From positions 27,093,001-27,157,000 of the forward strand of contig NC_079885.1 of NCBI RefSeq assembly GCF_029227915.1: a DNA stretch of 64,000 bases. Direction: 5' to 3'. The DNA comes from Hydractinia symbiolongicarpus (Eukaryota; Cnidaria; Hydrozoa; Anthoathecata; Hydractiniidae). The translations under genes and the position numbers were made by a program. Shown here piece by piece: positions 21,201 to 30,660 of this stretch; position 1 is the first letter of the stretch, and each line of letters opens with the position of its first letter. The notes under the pieces are model-generated. The model saw only the letters and a list, made by a program, of their open reading frames with translations. It did not search any database and had not been told where the DNA came from.

Positions 21201-22512
21201 CGTTATTATTGTAGAACTCACTTGCCCATGTGAGGAAAACATGAATGCTTGGCACTCCACAAAAGTTGCCAAATATTCCTGTTTAATGAATGTGATTATG
21301 GTTAATGGCTGGCAAGTTGATTTCTTCGCAGTGGAAGTAGGAGCAAGAGGATATTGTGCAAGAACCACCACTGCCTGTTTAAAAAGAATGGGTTTCACCA
21401 ACAAACTTGCTTATTCCACTGCAAATGATCTCGGTAAAATCAGTATGAGGTCTTCTTTTTGTATCTGGCTGGCACGTAAATCCAATGTTTGGTCAACTGA
21501 CTCCTTAATGCAATTACCCAAATCCAAGCAGGCTTTGCCCATTGTGGAGACCAAGGGTGTTTCATCTCGCCGAAAGGGGCCATCTAAAAAGGTTAGCCAA
21601 AATAAAAATGACACTCAACCAATTAGTGTCTATAAAAACATCGGTTTTTTAAACAAAGGCAACACTTGTTACGCCAACGCCATTTTGCAAGTATTAAGTA
21701 CCATTCCAACACTCTGGTGCCAGAGTGGGTCAGAATCGTTTCATTTATCACCTATTGCGAGGTCTATTTCGCTTAACATGGCGAAGCTGAAGCAATCATT
21801 GTCACCTGTTGACCCTTCGAATTTTCTCTGGGCCCTTGAACGTCAAATGCACTCTGATGGGAAACTGGACTTCCAATTTAATACTCAGCAAGATGTAGCA
21901 GAGATTTTGTTTGTGGTTTTGGACGCCCTTAAGGGATTTTCCCCGATTGCTGCAGATAAAATCTCAACTGAAATCTCAATGTCCGTAAGCTGTAACACCT
22001 GCCTGTGCACCTCGGTAAATGTCGAAATGCAGGACATTTTAACACTGCCAATGACATCTAAAATCCAATCTTGTGTCAGCAAATTTTTAGAACCGGAAAT
22101 TCTAACTGATGGAAACAAGTGGTTTTGTCCGCAATGCTTTGCACATAGAGAGAGTACTAGAGAAACGCAAATCAGCAGGAGTAGTGAAATCTTATTCCTG
22201 CATCTTAAAAGGTTTTTAAAACATGGTGAACATCTGGTAAAAGACAACAGAGTTGTTGAATGTGTTTCTTTACGTGACTCTCTCCTGCAACTACCTCTCG
22301 TCAGTGATACGGACACAATGTTTAATCAGAACTACTCATTGTTAGCAACAATTAATCACTCCGGTACATTAACCGCAGGTCATTATTGGGCTTATGTTAA
22401 GGATCCTGCCACAAATTCTTGGTACAACTGCAATGATAGAGCGGTTTGCAAATGCTCTCCACCTATTCTCAACAACAATTCATGTTATATTCTTTGTTAC
22501 GTTCGCTGTTGA
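18247..22512 (+). CDS. LINE polyprotein: RT, CCHC finger, restriction-like nuclease, USP protease
   Basis: This 1421-residue ORF has four recognisable parts. (1) RT, residues about 290-700: ASAPGLNGISYKVY, IWLDIASAYPSIPHRL and the catalytic AFMDDINIMSS with Asp525/526. (2) A zinc finger, C-x2-C-x7-H-x4-C from Cys867, followed by RYTFRHDSV, the arrangement upstream of the nuclease in R2-type LINEs. (3) A PD-(D/E)xK-like nuclease with KPD (Asp975), IIVEL (Glu990) and a Lys near 1006. (4) A ubiquitin-specific protease (C19) domain from about residue 1130 to the end: GNTCYANAILQ (Cys1141), QQDVAE, two CxxC pairs (CNTC, CPQC), GHYWAYV (His1379), and Asn1396-Asp1397 in CNDRAV. All catalytic positions look intact, so it should remove ubiquitin or a similar modifier. 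No N-terminal AP-type nuclease is present. The stop codon lies at the start of the 3' UTR. Confidence 0.85.
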   Translation: MTSFIPNFEKNHCNKQNDTVLRKHLMKSCKVVLEDVCSLSGAEKLKITISTSVSSHKSKLCHTEKNKLQNLDEKAPILWGKMNDKRWSDLDSAVHSKLKACTNLSISEKVKTLETLIYEEASKIFGCRSSNKTKNIASINRRTIRSINLVKEKNVLLAQIASSTIKEELTALQELLQQVRIKIRVMRRGEKRRRRKWSFKNAQKVFRNDPYKAGKDLLNPKSDIRLCVEQSVLDNHKLSSLSDNFHDSSLPLLPGLPPPPQIKKAFSATSFKFSDFASVLYTRRNASAPGLNGISYKVYKKCTKISSFLFNVFKCCLKNCVVPLQWRHAKEIYIPKSKTPVPSNLKDFRPIALLNVEGKLFFSIFSRRLETHVIHNNKFINTSVQKGCMANVPGCWEHMSSIWAALKDARSARTDLATIWLDIASAYPSIPHRLIFFALERYGISPSWIAIVKGYYSGLYSKSFSKSAPSNWHQHFRGIFAGCTLSIVLFLSGINVILEYTLATSVSCYITSNRVSLPLIRAFMDDINIMSSSVAGTQVLLNRCTTALSWANMTFRAEKSRSFVIIKGRSINSTPFSVSSPENDIDFSQYIPSIHASPVRFLGRIIDCSISDRKSINELEEKLIEGLGVINKSLYTGAQKLWILQHLLIPRIQWPLIIYEVSMSVAGRLEQKVSVFIRKWLNLHRSITNISLYADSSPCPLPIKSLTSILKSAKISGHLLLRHSKDPILSTLDPSLKAGSWKVSDAVNIAEGELKYKTIRGPVHRGRTGLGICKMEVIPPKTTHKYRKLIAKTSAEIDEESYLSKALQLQVQGQWTRWENYVKFDLSWKNILATPPNLLSFCLQSTYDVLPSPSNLRRWKINTEPSCFLCHKEICTSAHILGACKTALSQGRYTFRHDSVLTHLVETLKKFIFELPSEPPKNCQKITFLRAGSKAHTKSKVSGILHLTKDWKIVADTHSNYVFPSHIAISELKPDLVLYSNDLKRVIIVELTCPCEENMNAWHSTKVAKYSCLMNVIMVNGWQVDFFAVEVGARGYCARTTTACLKRMGFTNKLAYSTANDLGKISMRSSFCIWLARKSNVWSTDSLMQLPKSKQALPIVETKGVSSRRKGPSKKVSQNKNDTQPISVYKNIGFLNKGNTCYANAILQVLSTIPTLWCQSGSESFHLSPIARSISLNMAKLKQSLSPVDPSNFLWALERQMHSDGKLDFQFNTQQDVAEILFVVLDALKGFSPIAADKISTEISMSVSCNTCLCTSVNVEMQDILTLPMTSKIQSCVSKFLEPEILTDGNKWFCPQCFAHRESTRETQISRSSEILFLHLKRFLKHGEHLVKDNRVVECVSLRDSLLQLPLVSDTDTMFNQNYSLLATINHSGTLTAGHYWAYVKDPATNSWYNCNDRAVCKCSPPILNNNSCYILCYVRC

Positions 22513-23264
22513 TCCGCTTTTTCTTTCTTTCTTATACATTTATCATTACGTTTATAAAACCTGTACTTCCAGGGTCATGGGGGAGGAAAATGTAAATCCG
22601 AGCGGTTTTATATTACCCCAGCTAGTTCATTCGAACCAGTTTGCCGTCAATACCCAGAGGGTAAAGAGTTCAGCTCACTCTTCTCTGGTAACTTAAAAGA
22701 AGCTTAGCAAGGGGGTTTGCTTTCAGCTTGTCTTTGGGTGTAACGACCCCACTTTTTACCCCAGTTCAGCAAGGTGCCCAAGTTTACTAACTTGGTCTTC
22801 AGGCTTGACAACCCTGCTGTCCTTAGTCAAAATATGTACAGGCTGGTCCTGTCATGACAACCTCCTGTGTAAGGCTGAGTGTTGGGGCCCTGTAACACAT
22901 GTGGAAAGCTACAGCCAGAGTCACAAGTTCTGGCGCACAGGAGGGTTTTATATAATTCTTTTTTTATATTATATATTTTTGACATATACATTTTTTCCAT
23001 TTGTGTTTGTTCTGTAACCAGTCCGTTTATGTTGTTAGATCTGTCTTGTGTCGTATTGTTTGTGATTGAAGGATTGTTTTTTCTCTTTATGATTTTCTCA
23101 GTGAATAGTTATAGGTCCAAGTTGGACAGTACTCATGCTTGTAATAAGCAAGAAAGTGTATTCAGCACCTTCTTCTGGGAGCCTAATCCCAATTTTATTT
23201 ACATCCACCGTCCCTGTAGACAAGATACTTCAGTGCAGCTTGCTGTATTGTAAACCTTTTTCAT

Positions 23265-26200
23265 CTTATTGTTGACCGCAATGGTTTCAACCTGACACTG
23301 GGAAAGACTAGTGACACTGGGAAAGACTAGGGACACTGGGAGAGACTAGTGACACTGGGAAAGACCGGTAAACTGTTTGCAACTGGATCGACATGACCGT
23401 TTTAAAGGACTCGATTGTGTATACTGATTTTGATTTTATTATAACCGGACCCTAATCCACGGTACGCGTCAACGGATGAATGGCTAATGGGTAAATTAGT
23501 CGCTAGCGAATCCTCACAGTCTTGGTGCCGCTGTGAAAACTATAGCCTTACCCTGTGCGCCAGGCAACGCAGGGCTGACAATCTTATCCTGTGCATAATC
23601 AACCCCTATAGTTATGACTTCTTTTATACCCAACTTCGAAAAGAATCATTGCAATAAACAAAATGATACAGTACTCCGAAAGCACTTGATGAAAAGCTGT
23701 AAAGTTGTTTTGGAGGATGTTTGTTCTCTCAGTGGTGCTGAAAAGCTTAAGATCACAATCTCTACTTCGGTTTCATCCCACAAAAGTAAATTGTGTCACA
23801 CGGAAAAAAACAAACTTCAGAACCTCGATGAGAAAGCCCCCATTCTATGGGGTAAGATGAATGATAAGCGTTGGAGTGACTTAGACAGTGCTGTGCATAG
23901 CAAGCTAAAGGCTTGTACCAATCTATCCATTTCTGAGAAAGTTAAAACACTCGAAACTTTAATTTACGAAGAGGCTTCAAAAATATTTGGTTGCCGCTCC
24001 TCAAATAAAACAAAAAACATTGCCAGTATTAACAGGCGTACAATACGTTCCATTAATCTGGTTAAGGAGAAAAATGTTCTGTTAGCGCAGATTGCCTCAT
24101 CAACCATCAAGGAGGAACTAACTGCCTTGCAAGAACTGTTGCAACAAGTTCGAATAAAAATAAGGGTGATGCGTCGAGGTGAGAAACGAAGAAGAAGAAA
24201 GTGGAGCTTTAAGAACGCCCAAAAGGTTTTTAGGAATGATCCCTACAAAGCAGGAAAGGACCTGCTTAACCCTAAATCAGATATTCGTCTTTGTGTTGAA
24301 CAGTCTGTTCTGGACAACCATAAATTATCTAGCTTATCTGATAATTTTCACGACTCTTCTCTTCCCCTTCTTCCAGGTCTTCCACCACCTCCGCAGATCA
24401 AGAAAGCTTTCTCAGCCACATCTTTCAAATTTTCTGATTTCGCAAGTGTTTTATATACGCGTAGGAACGCCTCAGCTCCTGGGCTAAATGGCATATCTTA
24501 CAAAGTGTACAAAAAATGTACGAAAATTTCATCCTTCTTGTTTAATGTATTTAAGTGTTGTTTAAAAAATTGTGTTGTGCCTCTTCAATGGCGTCATGCC
24601 AAAGAAATTTACATTCCCAAATCCAAAACTCCTGTACCATCTAACCTAAAAGATTTTCGACCTATAGCCCTCCTAAATGTCGAAGGAAAATTATTTTTTA
24701 GTATTTTTTCAAGGCGACTAGAAACACATGTCATCCATAACAATAAGTTTATTAACACGTCTGTTCAAAAGGGGTGCATGGCGAATGTTCCTGGCTGTTG
24801 GGAACACATGTCGTCAATCTGGGCAGCTTTAAAAGATGCACGCTCTGCAAGAACTGATCTTGCCACCATTTGGTTGGATATCGCAAGTGCGTATCCCTCA
24901 ATACCGCACAGATTAATCTTTTTTGCTTTGGAAAGGTATGGTATATCTCCTAGTTGGATTGCCATTGTAAAGGGTTACTATTCTGGGCTGTACAGCAAAT
25001 CATTCTCCAAATCTGCTCCAAGCAATTGGCACCAGCACTTCAGGGGCATCTTCGCTGGCTGCACCCTGTCTATCGTCTTGTTTTTATCAGGCATAAATGT
25101 TATTTTGGAGTATACGCTGGCAACATCTGTGTCATGCTACATCACCTCTAACAGAGTATCCTTACCTTTAATAAGGGCTTTTATGGACGACATAAACATC
25201 ATGTCTTCTTCTGTTGCTGGAACACAAGTACTCCTTAACAGGTGCACCACAGCTCTAAGTTGGGCCAATATGACATTTCGCGCTGAAAAATCCCGTAGTT
25301 TTGTGATCATCAAGGGAAGATCTATCAATAGCACCCCTTTTAGTGTAAGTAGCCCTGAAAACGACATTGATTTCTCACAGTATATCCCATCTATTCATGC
25401 CTCGCCAGTGCGATTTTTAGGCCGGATTATTGATTGTTCTATCTCAGACAGGAAGTCCATCAACGAATTGGAGGAAAAGCTGATAGAAGGGCTTGGTGTC
25501 ATTAATAAGTCCTTATACACTGGAGCGCAAAAACTTTGGATCTTGCAACATCTTTTGATCCCGCGAATTCAGTGGCCACTGTTAATATACGAGGTCTCGA
25601 TGTCTGTTGCTGGGCGCCTAGAGCAAAAGGTTTCAGTGTTCATACGAAAATGGCTGAACTTACACCGTTCCATCACAAACATTTCCCTATATGCTGACTC
25701 CTCTCCTTGCCCTCTGCCCATTAAGAGCCTCACTTCTATTTTAAAATCCGCAAAGATTAGCGGCCACCTACTTTTGCGTCACTCCAAAGATCCGATTCTG
25801 TCAACACTCGATCCATCTTTAAAGGCAGGTTCTTGGAAGGTGAGCGATGCAGTTAACATAGCTGAGGGTGAATTAAAGTACAAGACCATAAGGGGTCCTG
25901 TACACCGTGGACGAACCGGTCTTGGCATTTGTAAAATGGAAGTAATACCACCAAAAACCACTCACAAGTACAGAAAGTTAATCGCAAAAACATCGGCTGA
26001 GATTGACGAGGAAAGCTATCTATCTAAGGCACTGCAACTTCAGGTGCAGGGCCAATGGACAAGATGGGAGAACTACGTAAAGTTTGATCTTTCATGGAAG
26101 AACATCCTAGCAACTCCTCCTAATCTCTTATCTTTCTGCCTGCAATCCACTTACGATGTTCTGCCATCACCAAGTAACCTAAGGAGGTGGAAAATAAATA

Positions 26201-28631
26201 CAGAACCATCATGTTTCCTATGTCACAAAGAAATTTGCACTTCTGCTCACATTCTTGGTGCTTGTAAAACTGCTCTTTCCCAGGGTAGATATACCTTTAG
26301 ACACGATTCTGTACTTACCCATTTGGTAGAAACTTTGAAAAAGTTCATTTTTGAGCTTCCTTCTGAACCTCCTAAAAATTGTCAAAAAATAACCTTTCTG
26401 AGAGCCGGGTCAAAGGCACATACAAAATCTAAAGTGTCAGGTATACTGCACCTTACCTAAGATTGGAAGATTGTTGCTGACACACACTCGAACTATGTGT
26501 TTCCTAGCCATATTGCCATTTCTGAGCTTAAACCGGACCTTGTGTTATATTCAAATGACCTTAAGCGCGTTATTATTGTAGAACTCACTTGCCCATGTGA
26601 GGAAAACATGAATGCTTGGCACTCCACAAAAGTTGCCAAATATTCCTGTTTAATGAATGTGATTATGGTTAATGGCTGGCAAGTTGATTTCTTCGCAGTG
26701 GAAGTAGGAGCAAGAGGATATTGTGCAAGAACCACCACTGCCTGTTTAAAAAGAATGGGTTTCACCAACAAACTTGCTTATTCCACTGCAAATGATCTCG
26801 GTAAAATCAGTATGAGGTCTTCTTTTTGTATCTGGCTGGCACGTGAATCCAATGTTTGGTCAACTGACTCCTTAATGCAATTACCCAAATCCAAGCAGGC
26901 TTTGCCCATTGTGGAGACCAAGGGTGTTTCATCTTGCCGAAAGGGGCCATCTAAAAAGGTTAGCCAAAATAAAAATGACACTCAACCAATTAGTGTCTAT
27001 AAAAACATCGGTTTTTTAAACAAAGGCAACACTTGTTACGCCAACGCCATTTTGCAAGTATTAAGTACCATTCCAACACTCTGGTGCCAGAGTGGGTCAG
27101 AATCGTTTCATTTATCACCTATTGCGAGGTCTATTTCGCTTAACATGGCGAAGCTGAAGCAATCATTGTCACCTGTTGACCCTTCGAATTTTCTCTGGGC
27201 CCTTGAACGTCAAATGCACTCTGATGGGAAACTGGACTTCCAATTTAATACTCAGCAAGATGTAGCAGAGATTTTGTTTGTGGTTTTGGACGCCCTTAAG
27301 GGATTTTCCCCGATTGCTGCAGATAAAATCTCAACTGAAATCTCAATGTCCGTAAGCTGTAACACCTGCCTGTGCACCTCGGTAAATGTCGAAATGCAGG
27401 ACATTTTAACACTGCCAATGACATCTAAAATCCAATCTTGTGTCAGCAAATTTTTAGAACCGGAAATTCTAACTGATGGAAACAAGTGGTTTTGTCCGCA
27501 ATGCTTTGCACATAGAGAGAGTACTAGAGAAACGCAAATCAGCAGGAGTAGTGAAATCTTATTCCTGCATCTTAAAAGGTTTTTAAAACATGGTGAACAT
27601 CTGGTAAAAGACAACAGAGTTGTTGAATGTGTTTCTTTACGTGACTCTCTCCTGCAACTACCTCTCTTCAGTGATACGGACACAATGTTTAATCAGAACT
27701 ACTCATTGTTAGCAACAATTAATCACTCCGGTACATTAACCGCAGGTCATTATTGGGCTTATGTTAAGGATCCTGCCACAAATTCTTGGTACAACTGCAA
27801 TGATAGAGCGGTTTGCAAATGCTCTCCACCTATTCTCAACAACAATTCATGTTATATTCTTTGTTACGTTCGCTGTTGATCCGCTTTTTCTTTCTTTCTT
27901 ATACATTTATCATTACGTTTATAAAACCTGTACTTCCAGGGTCATGGGGGAGGAAAATGTAAATCCGAGCGGTTTTATATTACCCCAGCTAGTTCATTCG
28001 AACCAGTTTGCCGTCAATACCCAGAGGGTAAAGAGTTCAGCTCACTCTTCTCTGGTAACTTAAAAGAAGCTTAGCAAGGGGGTTTGCTTTCAGCTTGTCT
28101 TTGGGTGTAACGACCCCACTTTTTACCCCAGTTCAGTAAGGTGCCCAAGTTTACTAACTTGGTCTTCAGGCTTGACAACCCTGCTGTCCTTAGTCAAAAT
28201 ATGTACAGGCTGGTCCTGTCATGACAACCTCCTGTGTAAGGCTGAGTGTTGGGGCCCTGTAACACATGTGGAAAGCTACAGCCAGAGTCACAAGTTCTGG
28301 CGCACAGGAGGGTTTTATATAATTCTTTTTTTATATTATATATTTTTGACATATACATTTTTTCCATTTGTGTTTGTTCTGTAACCAGTCCGTTTATGTT
28401 GTTAGATCTGTCTTGTGTCGTATTGTTTGTGATTGAAGGATTGTTTTTTCTCTTTATGATTTTCTCAGTGAATAGTTATAGGTCCAAGTTGGACAGTACT
28501 CATGCTTGTAATAAGCAAGAAAGTGTATTCAGCACCTTCTTCTGGGAGCCTAATCCCAATTTTATTTACATCCACCGTCCCTGTAGACAAGATACTTCAG
28601 TGCAGCTTGCTGTATTGTAAACCTTTTTCAT
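23265..28631 (+). mobile_element. LINE copy C, full length with one stop
   Basis: It is the same length as copy B (5367 bp) and joined to it with no gap. Its right end CCTTTTTCAT is the array boundary facing the Helitron. Coding differences from copy B that I can see are Ile to Leu near 25585, Lys to stop at 26458, Lys to Glu near 26845, Arg to Cys near 26935 and Val to Phe near 27668. Confidence 0.8.
23614..27879 (+). pseudogene. LINE polyprotein of copy C, one nonsense codon
   Basis: The frame is identical in structure to the copy B polyprotein, but codon 949 is TAA (26458-26460) where copy B has AAA. This cuts the protein just before the restriction-like nuclease and USP domain. The remaining 460 codons to 27879 are open. 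RT and zinc finger are unaffected, so a truncated RT could still be made in principle. Confidence 0.8.
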
Positions 28632-28632
28632 T

Positions 28633-30251
28633 GTGACAAGGCGCCTTCATAACGACTATTAATATCTAGCCAGTCTTGTTGGGCAATTGAACCATTACGT
28701 ATACGAAGAAGCCGCCGTAAAAGAGGTAACTGATCTGGCCCTTGACGCATCGTTTCAGTAAGAACAATAACATTTTCAAATGAGCGATAGATTGCATAAC
28801 CAGCTAAGTTGATGGTTGAGTCATCATATTTAGGAGGTTGATGAAGATCTAAAGCACGCACTGGCCCAAGTTGGCCAAGGTCACCAAAGAAATTGACAGT
28901 TGGTATTCCTCCATAATAATTATCAAAATCACCTGTTGACTCGCATAGTCGTTGACTGCACCAGGCTACAAGAAGCTTAGACTGCATGCTACGCTCATCA
29001 ACGTTCAGTTGAAATAACTTAAGTCCATTGTCTTCATGCAGACCTGTATATTTTCTCAATTTCCTCAAAGATGTATCACCTAATGGATAATCAGAGAGCT
29101 GAACACAATTTGAATCCTTATCTTTTTTTTAATTTATGTGGTGGTGGTGGTGTCATGAAATGTATAGTTCGCCCATTTGGTATAAGAACAGATGCGGCAC
29201 CAGTTGGGGCCAAGTTCATAACAGCAGAATTTCGATTAAATAAACGACGAACAATTCTGGTGAGAGCGGTGATAATAAATGTTTTTCCAACACCAGCTGT
29301 GCCTTGAATTAACAAATTTAATGGCTTGGTGCCTGTTGGCAAATTTCCTTTTGCAACTAGTAGCAAATGCTGAAGATTTATTCCAATGACTGTTCTTTGT
29401 AGTTCATTAGCTTTTAGGACATTTATCACAGGTAATGTGCAATCATCACCGTGAGTAAATTCATTTCTTTCAGCTTCTACAGATACAGATTTCAACCAAG
29501 TATCAGCGTTATTAGACCATTGACAACCAAAACATTGAATTGCATAATTATTCCAATCAAAAAAAGATCCTCCATCAGGAAGAATCTGTTCTACATTTGG
29601 CTCGTCCATATCAGAAACATGATTTCTAGCGATATCTCTCATTATTGCCCTACCTATGTTCATATTTGCAAAAGTTGAATCTTGAGAACTTGCAATGGTA
29701 GATTGGGATGATTGTGATGAAGGCTGAGTGTTGTTATCATTGATTGGTCGTACATGATATTGTGTTTTTCTTTTTTTCCAGTCAAAAGATTTTTTGGCTT
29801 CTTTTAATGCATTAGTTAGTATTGGCGGACAGTTATCAGATTCAACTAAGTCAGCCAATGCGCCAGCAAACGACTCCTGTTGTCCCTTTAATTCTTCCAC
29901 AGTGCGCCATGTTCCAACAGTAAATATCATGAGCATGGCTTTTGCAAAGTCCTCTGTAACAGGCCAAACAGGTTTTGTTGATAATCCTGTGAATACTGGG
30001 ACATGATCCATCTTACAAGTGCAATTGCATTTCTTACTGCAATCCCATAAAGTGATTTCAGGTTCAGTCTCTCTTCGCTTATCACTTAAAAATTTGTCAA
30101 GTGTACTGCTTTTTGTCACAGTTTCATCTTCACCAGATGTATTTAAGGTCCGGAATCCACTTAGACCAATGTAACGGAAGTTTCGAGTACATCTAGTCAA
30201 ATGACCACCACTATTAATAAAATCAGCAGCAGCTGCTGGCACATACACCAT
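28633..30251 (-). pseudogene. Helitron helicase, N-terminal part, frameshifted
   Basis: From 30251 it reads GMVYVPAAAADFINSGGHLT and then the Pif1-type helicase: Walker A IQGTAGVGKTFII, motif Ia APTGAASVLIPNGRTIH, then after a shift NVDERSMQSKLL (Walker B), NFFGDLGQLGPV (motif III) and ETMRQG. A frameshift sits in an eight-A run at about 29131 (HKLKKR* against KDKDSNCVQLS). A TAA codon in place of Lys at about 30263 separates it from the Rep part. The frame continues across the LINE array at 17142. Confidence 0.8.
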
Positions 30252-30263
30252 CCCTGTAATTTT

Positions 30264-30660
30264 TTAAAGCAACCTTTGAGCTAAATTTTTTACTGTGCTT
30301 CCATCAGCAGCATTTTCTATTAAATGTCGATAAATATGTACAAAATCTTCAGTTGAAGCTGCTCCTTTGCAAGCATAGCCAGCAATGTATTTTTGAAGGG
30401 CAATAAGATCCTGGTCAATAATTACTTGACTGTCACAGTTTGCAAGCCAACTAAGTAAACGCGTCTTGACATGCATTATCATGCGGCTGTGATCTATAGG
30501 TCCTTCATACCTTGGATGTTCCCCTTTTGTTATGATTGGGTGAAAGGGGTGAATTTCTTTGCCACTTGTTTTTTTGGTTTGTGGATCGACATCACCAAAG
30601 TGAAAACGGCAGTACTTTTGTGGAGCAGTATCCCTTTCGCTTTTTTTTTACGACGGTAAC
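30264..30660 (-). pseudogene. Helitron Rep, catalytic Tyr segment
   Basis: In the frame after a shift in a nine-A run (about 30650) the sequence reads RDTAPQKYCRFHFGDVDPQT and HPIITKGEHPRYEGPIDHSR, then LQKYIAGYACKGAASTEDF. The pair of tyrosines in KYIAGY (Y-x3-Y) fits the two-Tyr active site of the Helitron Rep nickase. It ends at the TAA near 30263. Confidence 0.72.

Larger units (their letters stand above)
17898..23264 (+). mobile_element. LINE copy B, full length and intact
   Basis: A 5' UTR of 349 bp, including four 19-bp repeats, precedes the ORF at 18247-22512. The 3' UTR (22513-23264) starts immediately at the stop. There is no poly(A) tail. It differs from copy C at only a handful of positions, so both are young or recently homogenised. 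It is the only copy in the window with an unbroken coding region and is the best candidate for an active element. Confidence 0.8.
17143..28632 (+). mobile_element. Head-to-tail array of an R2-type LINE with a USP protease
   Basis: The array is one 3'-UTR-only copy (17143-17897) and two near-identical 5367-bp copies (17898-23264 and 23265-28631). The first copy starts exactly at sequence that follows the ORF in the other copies (TGATCCGC...), and the last ends at the same point (CCTTTTTCAT) that marks the first copy's boundary. Both internal junctions are therefore true 3'-end-to-5'-start joins. No target duplication is visible: the flanks TTCTCAG and GTGACAAGG rejoin the Helitron frame. The layout resembles the partial tandem copies of Penelope-like elements more than a usual LINE insertion. 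Confidence 0.85.

Noticed and set aside
19398-27683. Antisense and alternative-frame open stretches across the LINE copies (for example minus 21885-22316 and 27252-27683)
   Set aside because: They repeat in every copy only because the copies are identical. None has a domain, and all overlap the USP or RT frame.
17143-28632. Reading the 755-bp terminal repeats as LTRs of an LTR retrotransposon
   Set aside because: The ORF has an R2-type RT, CCHC finger and restriction-like nuclease, with no protease, RNase H or integrase in LTR order. The repeated segment is the 3' UTR, as shown by relics E and G that carry it after the USP end.
29100-29160. Programmed frameshifting in the Helitron helicase
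   Set aside because: A second shift, a nonsense codon and the LINE insertion in the same gene make decay the simpler explanation.
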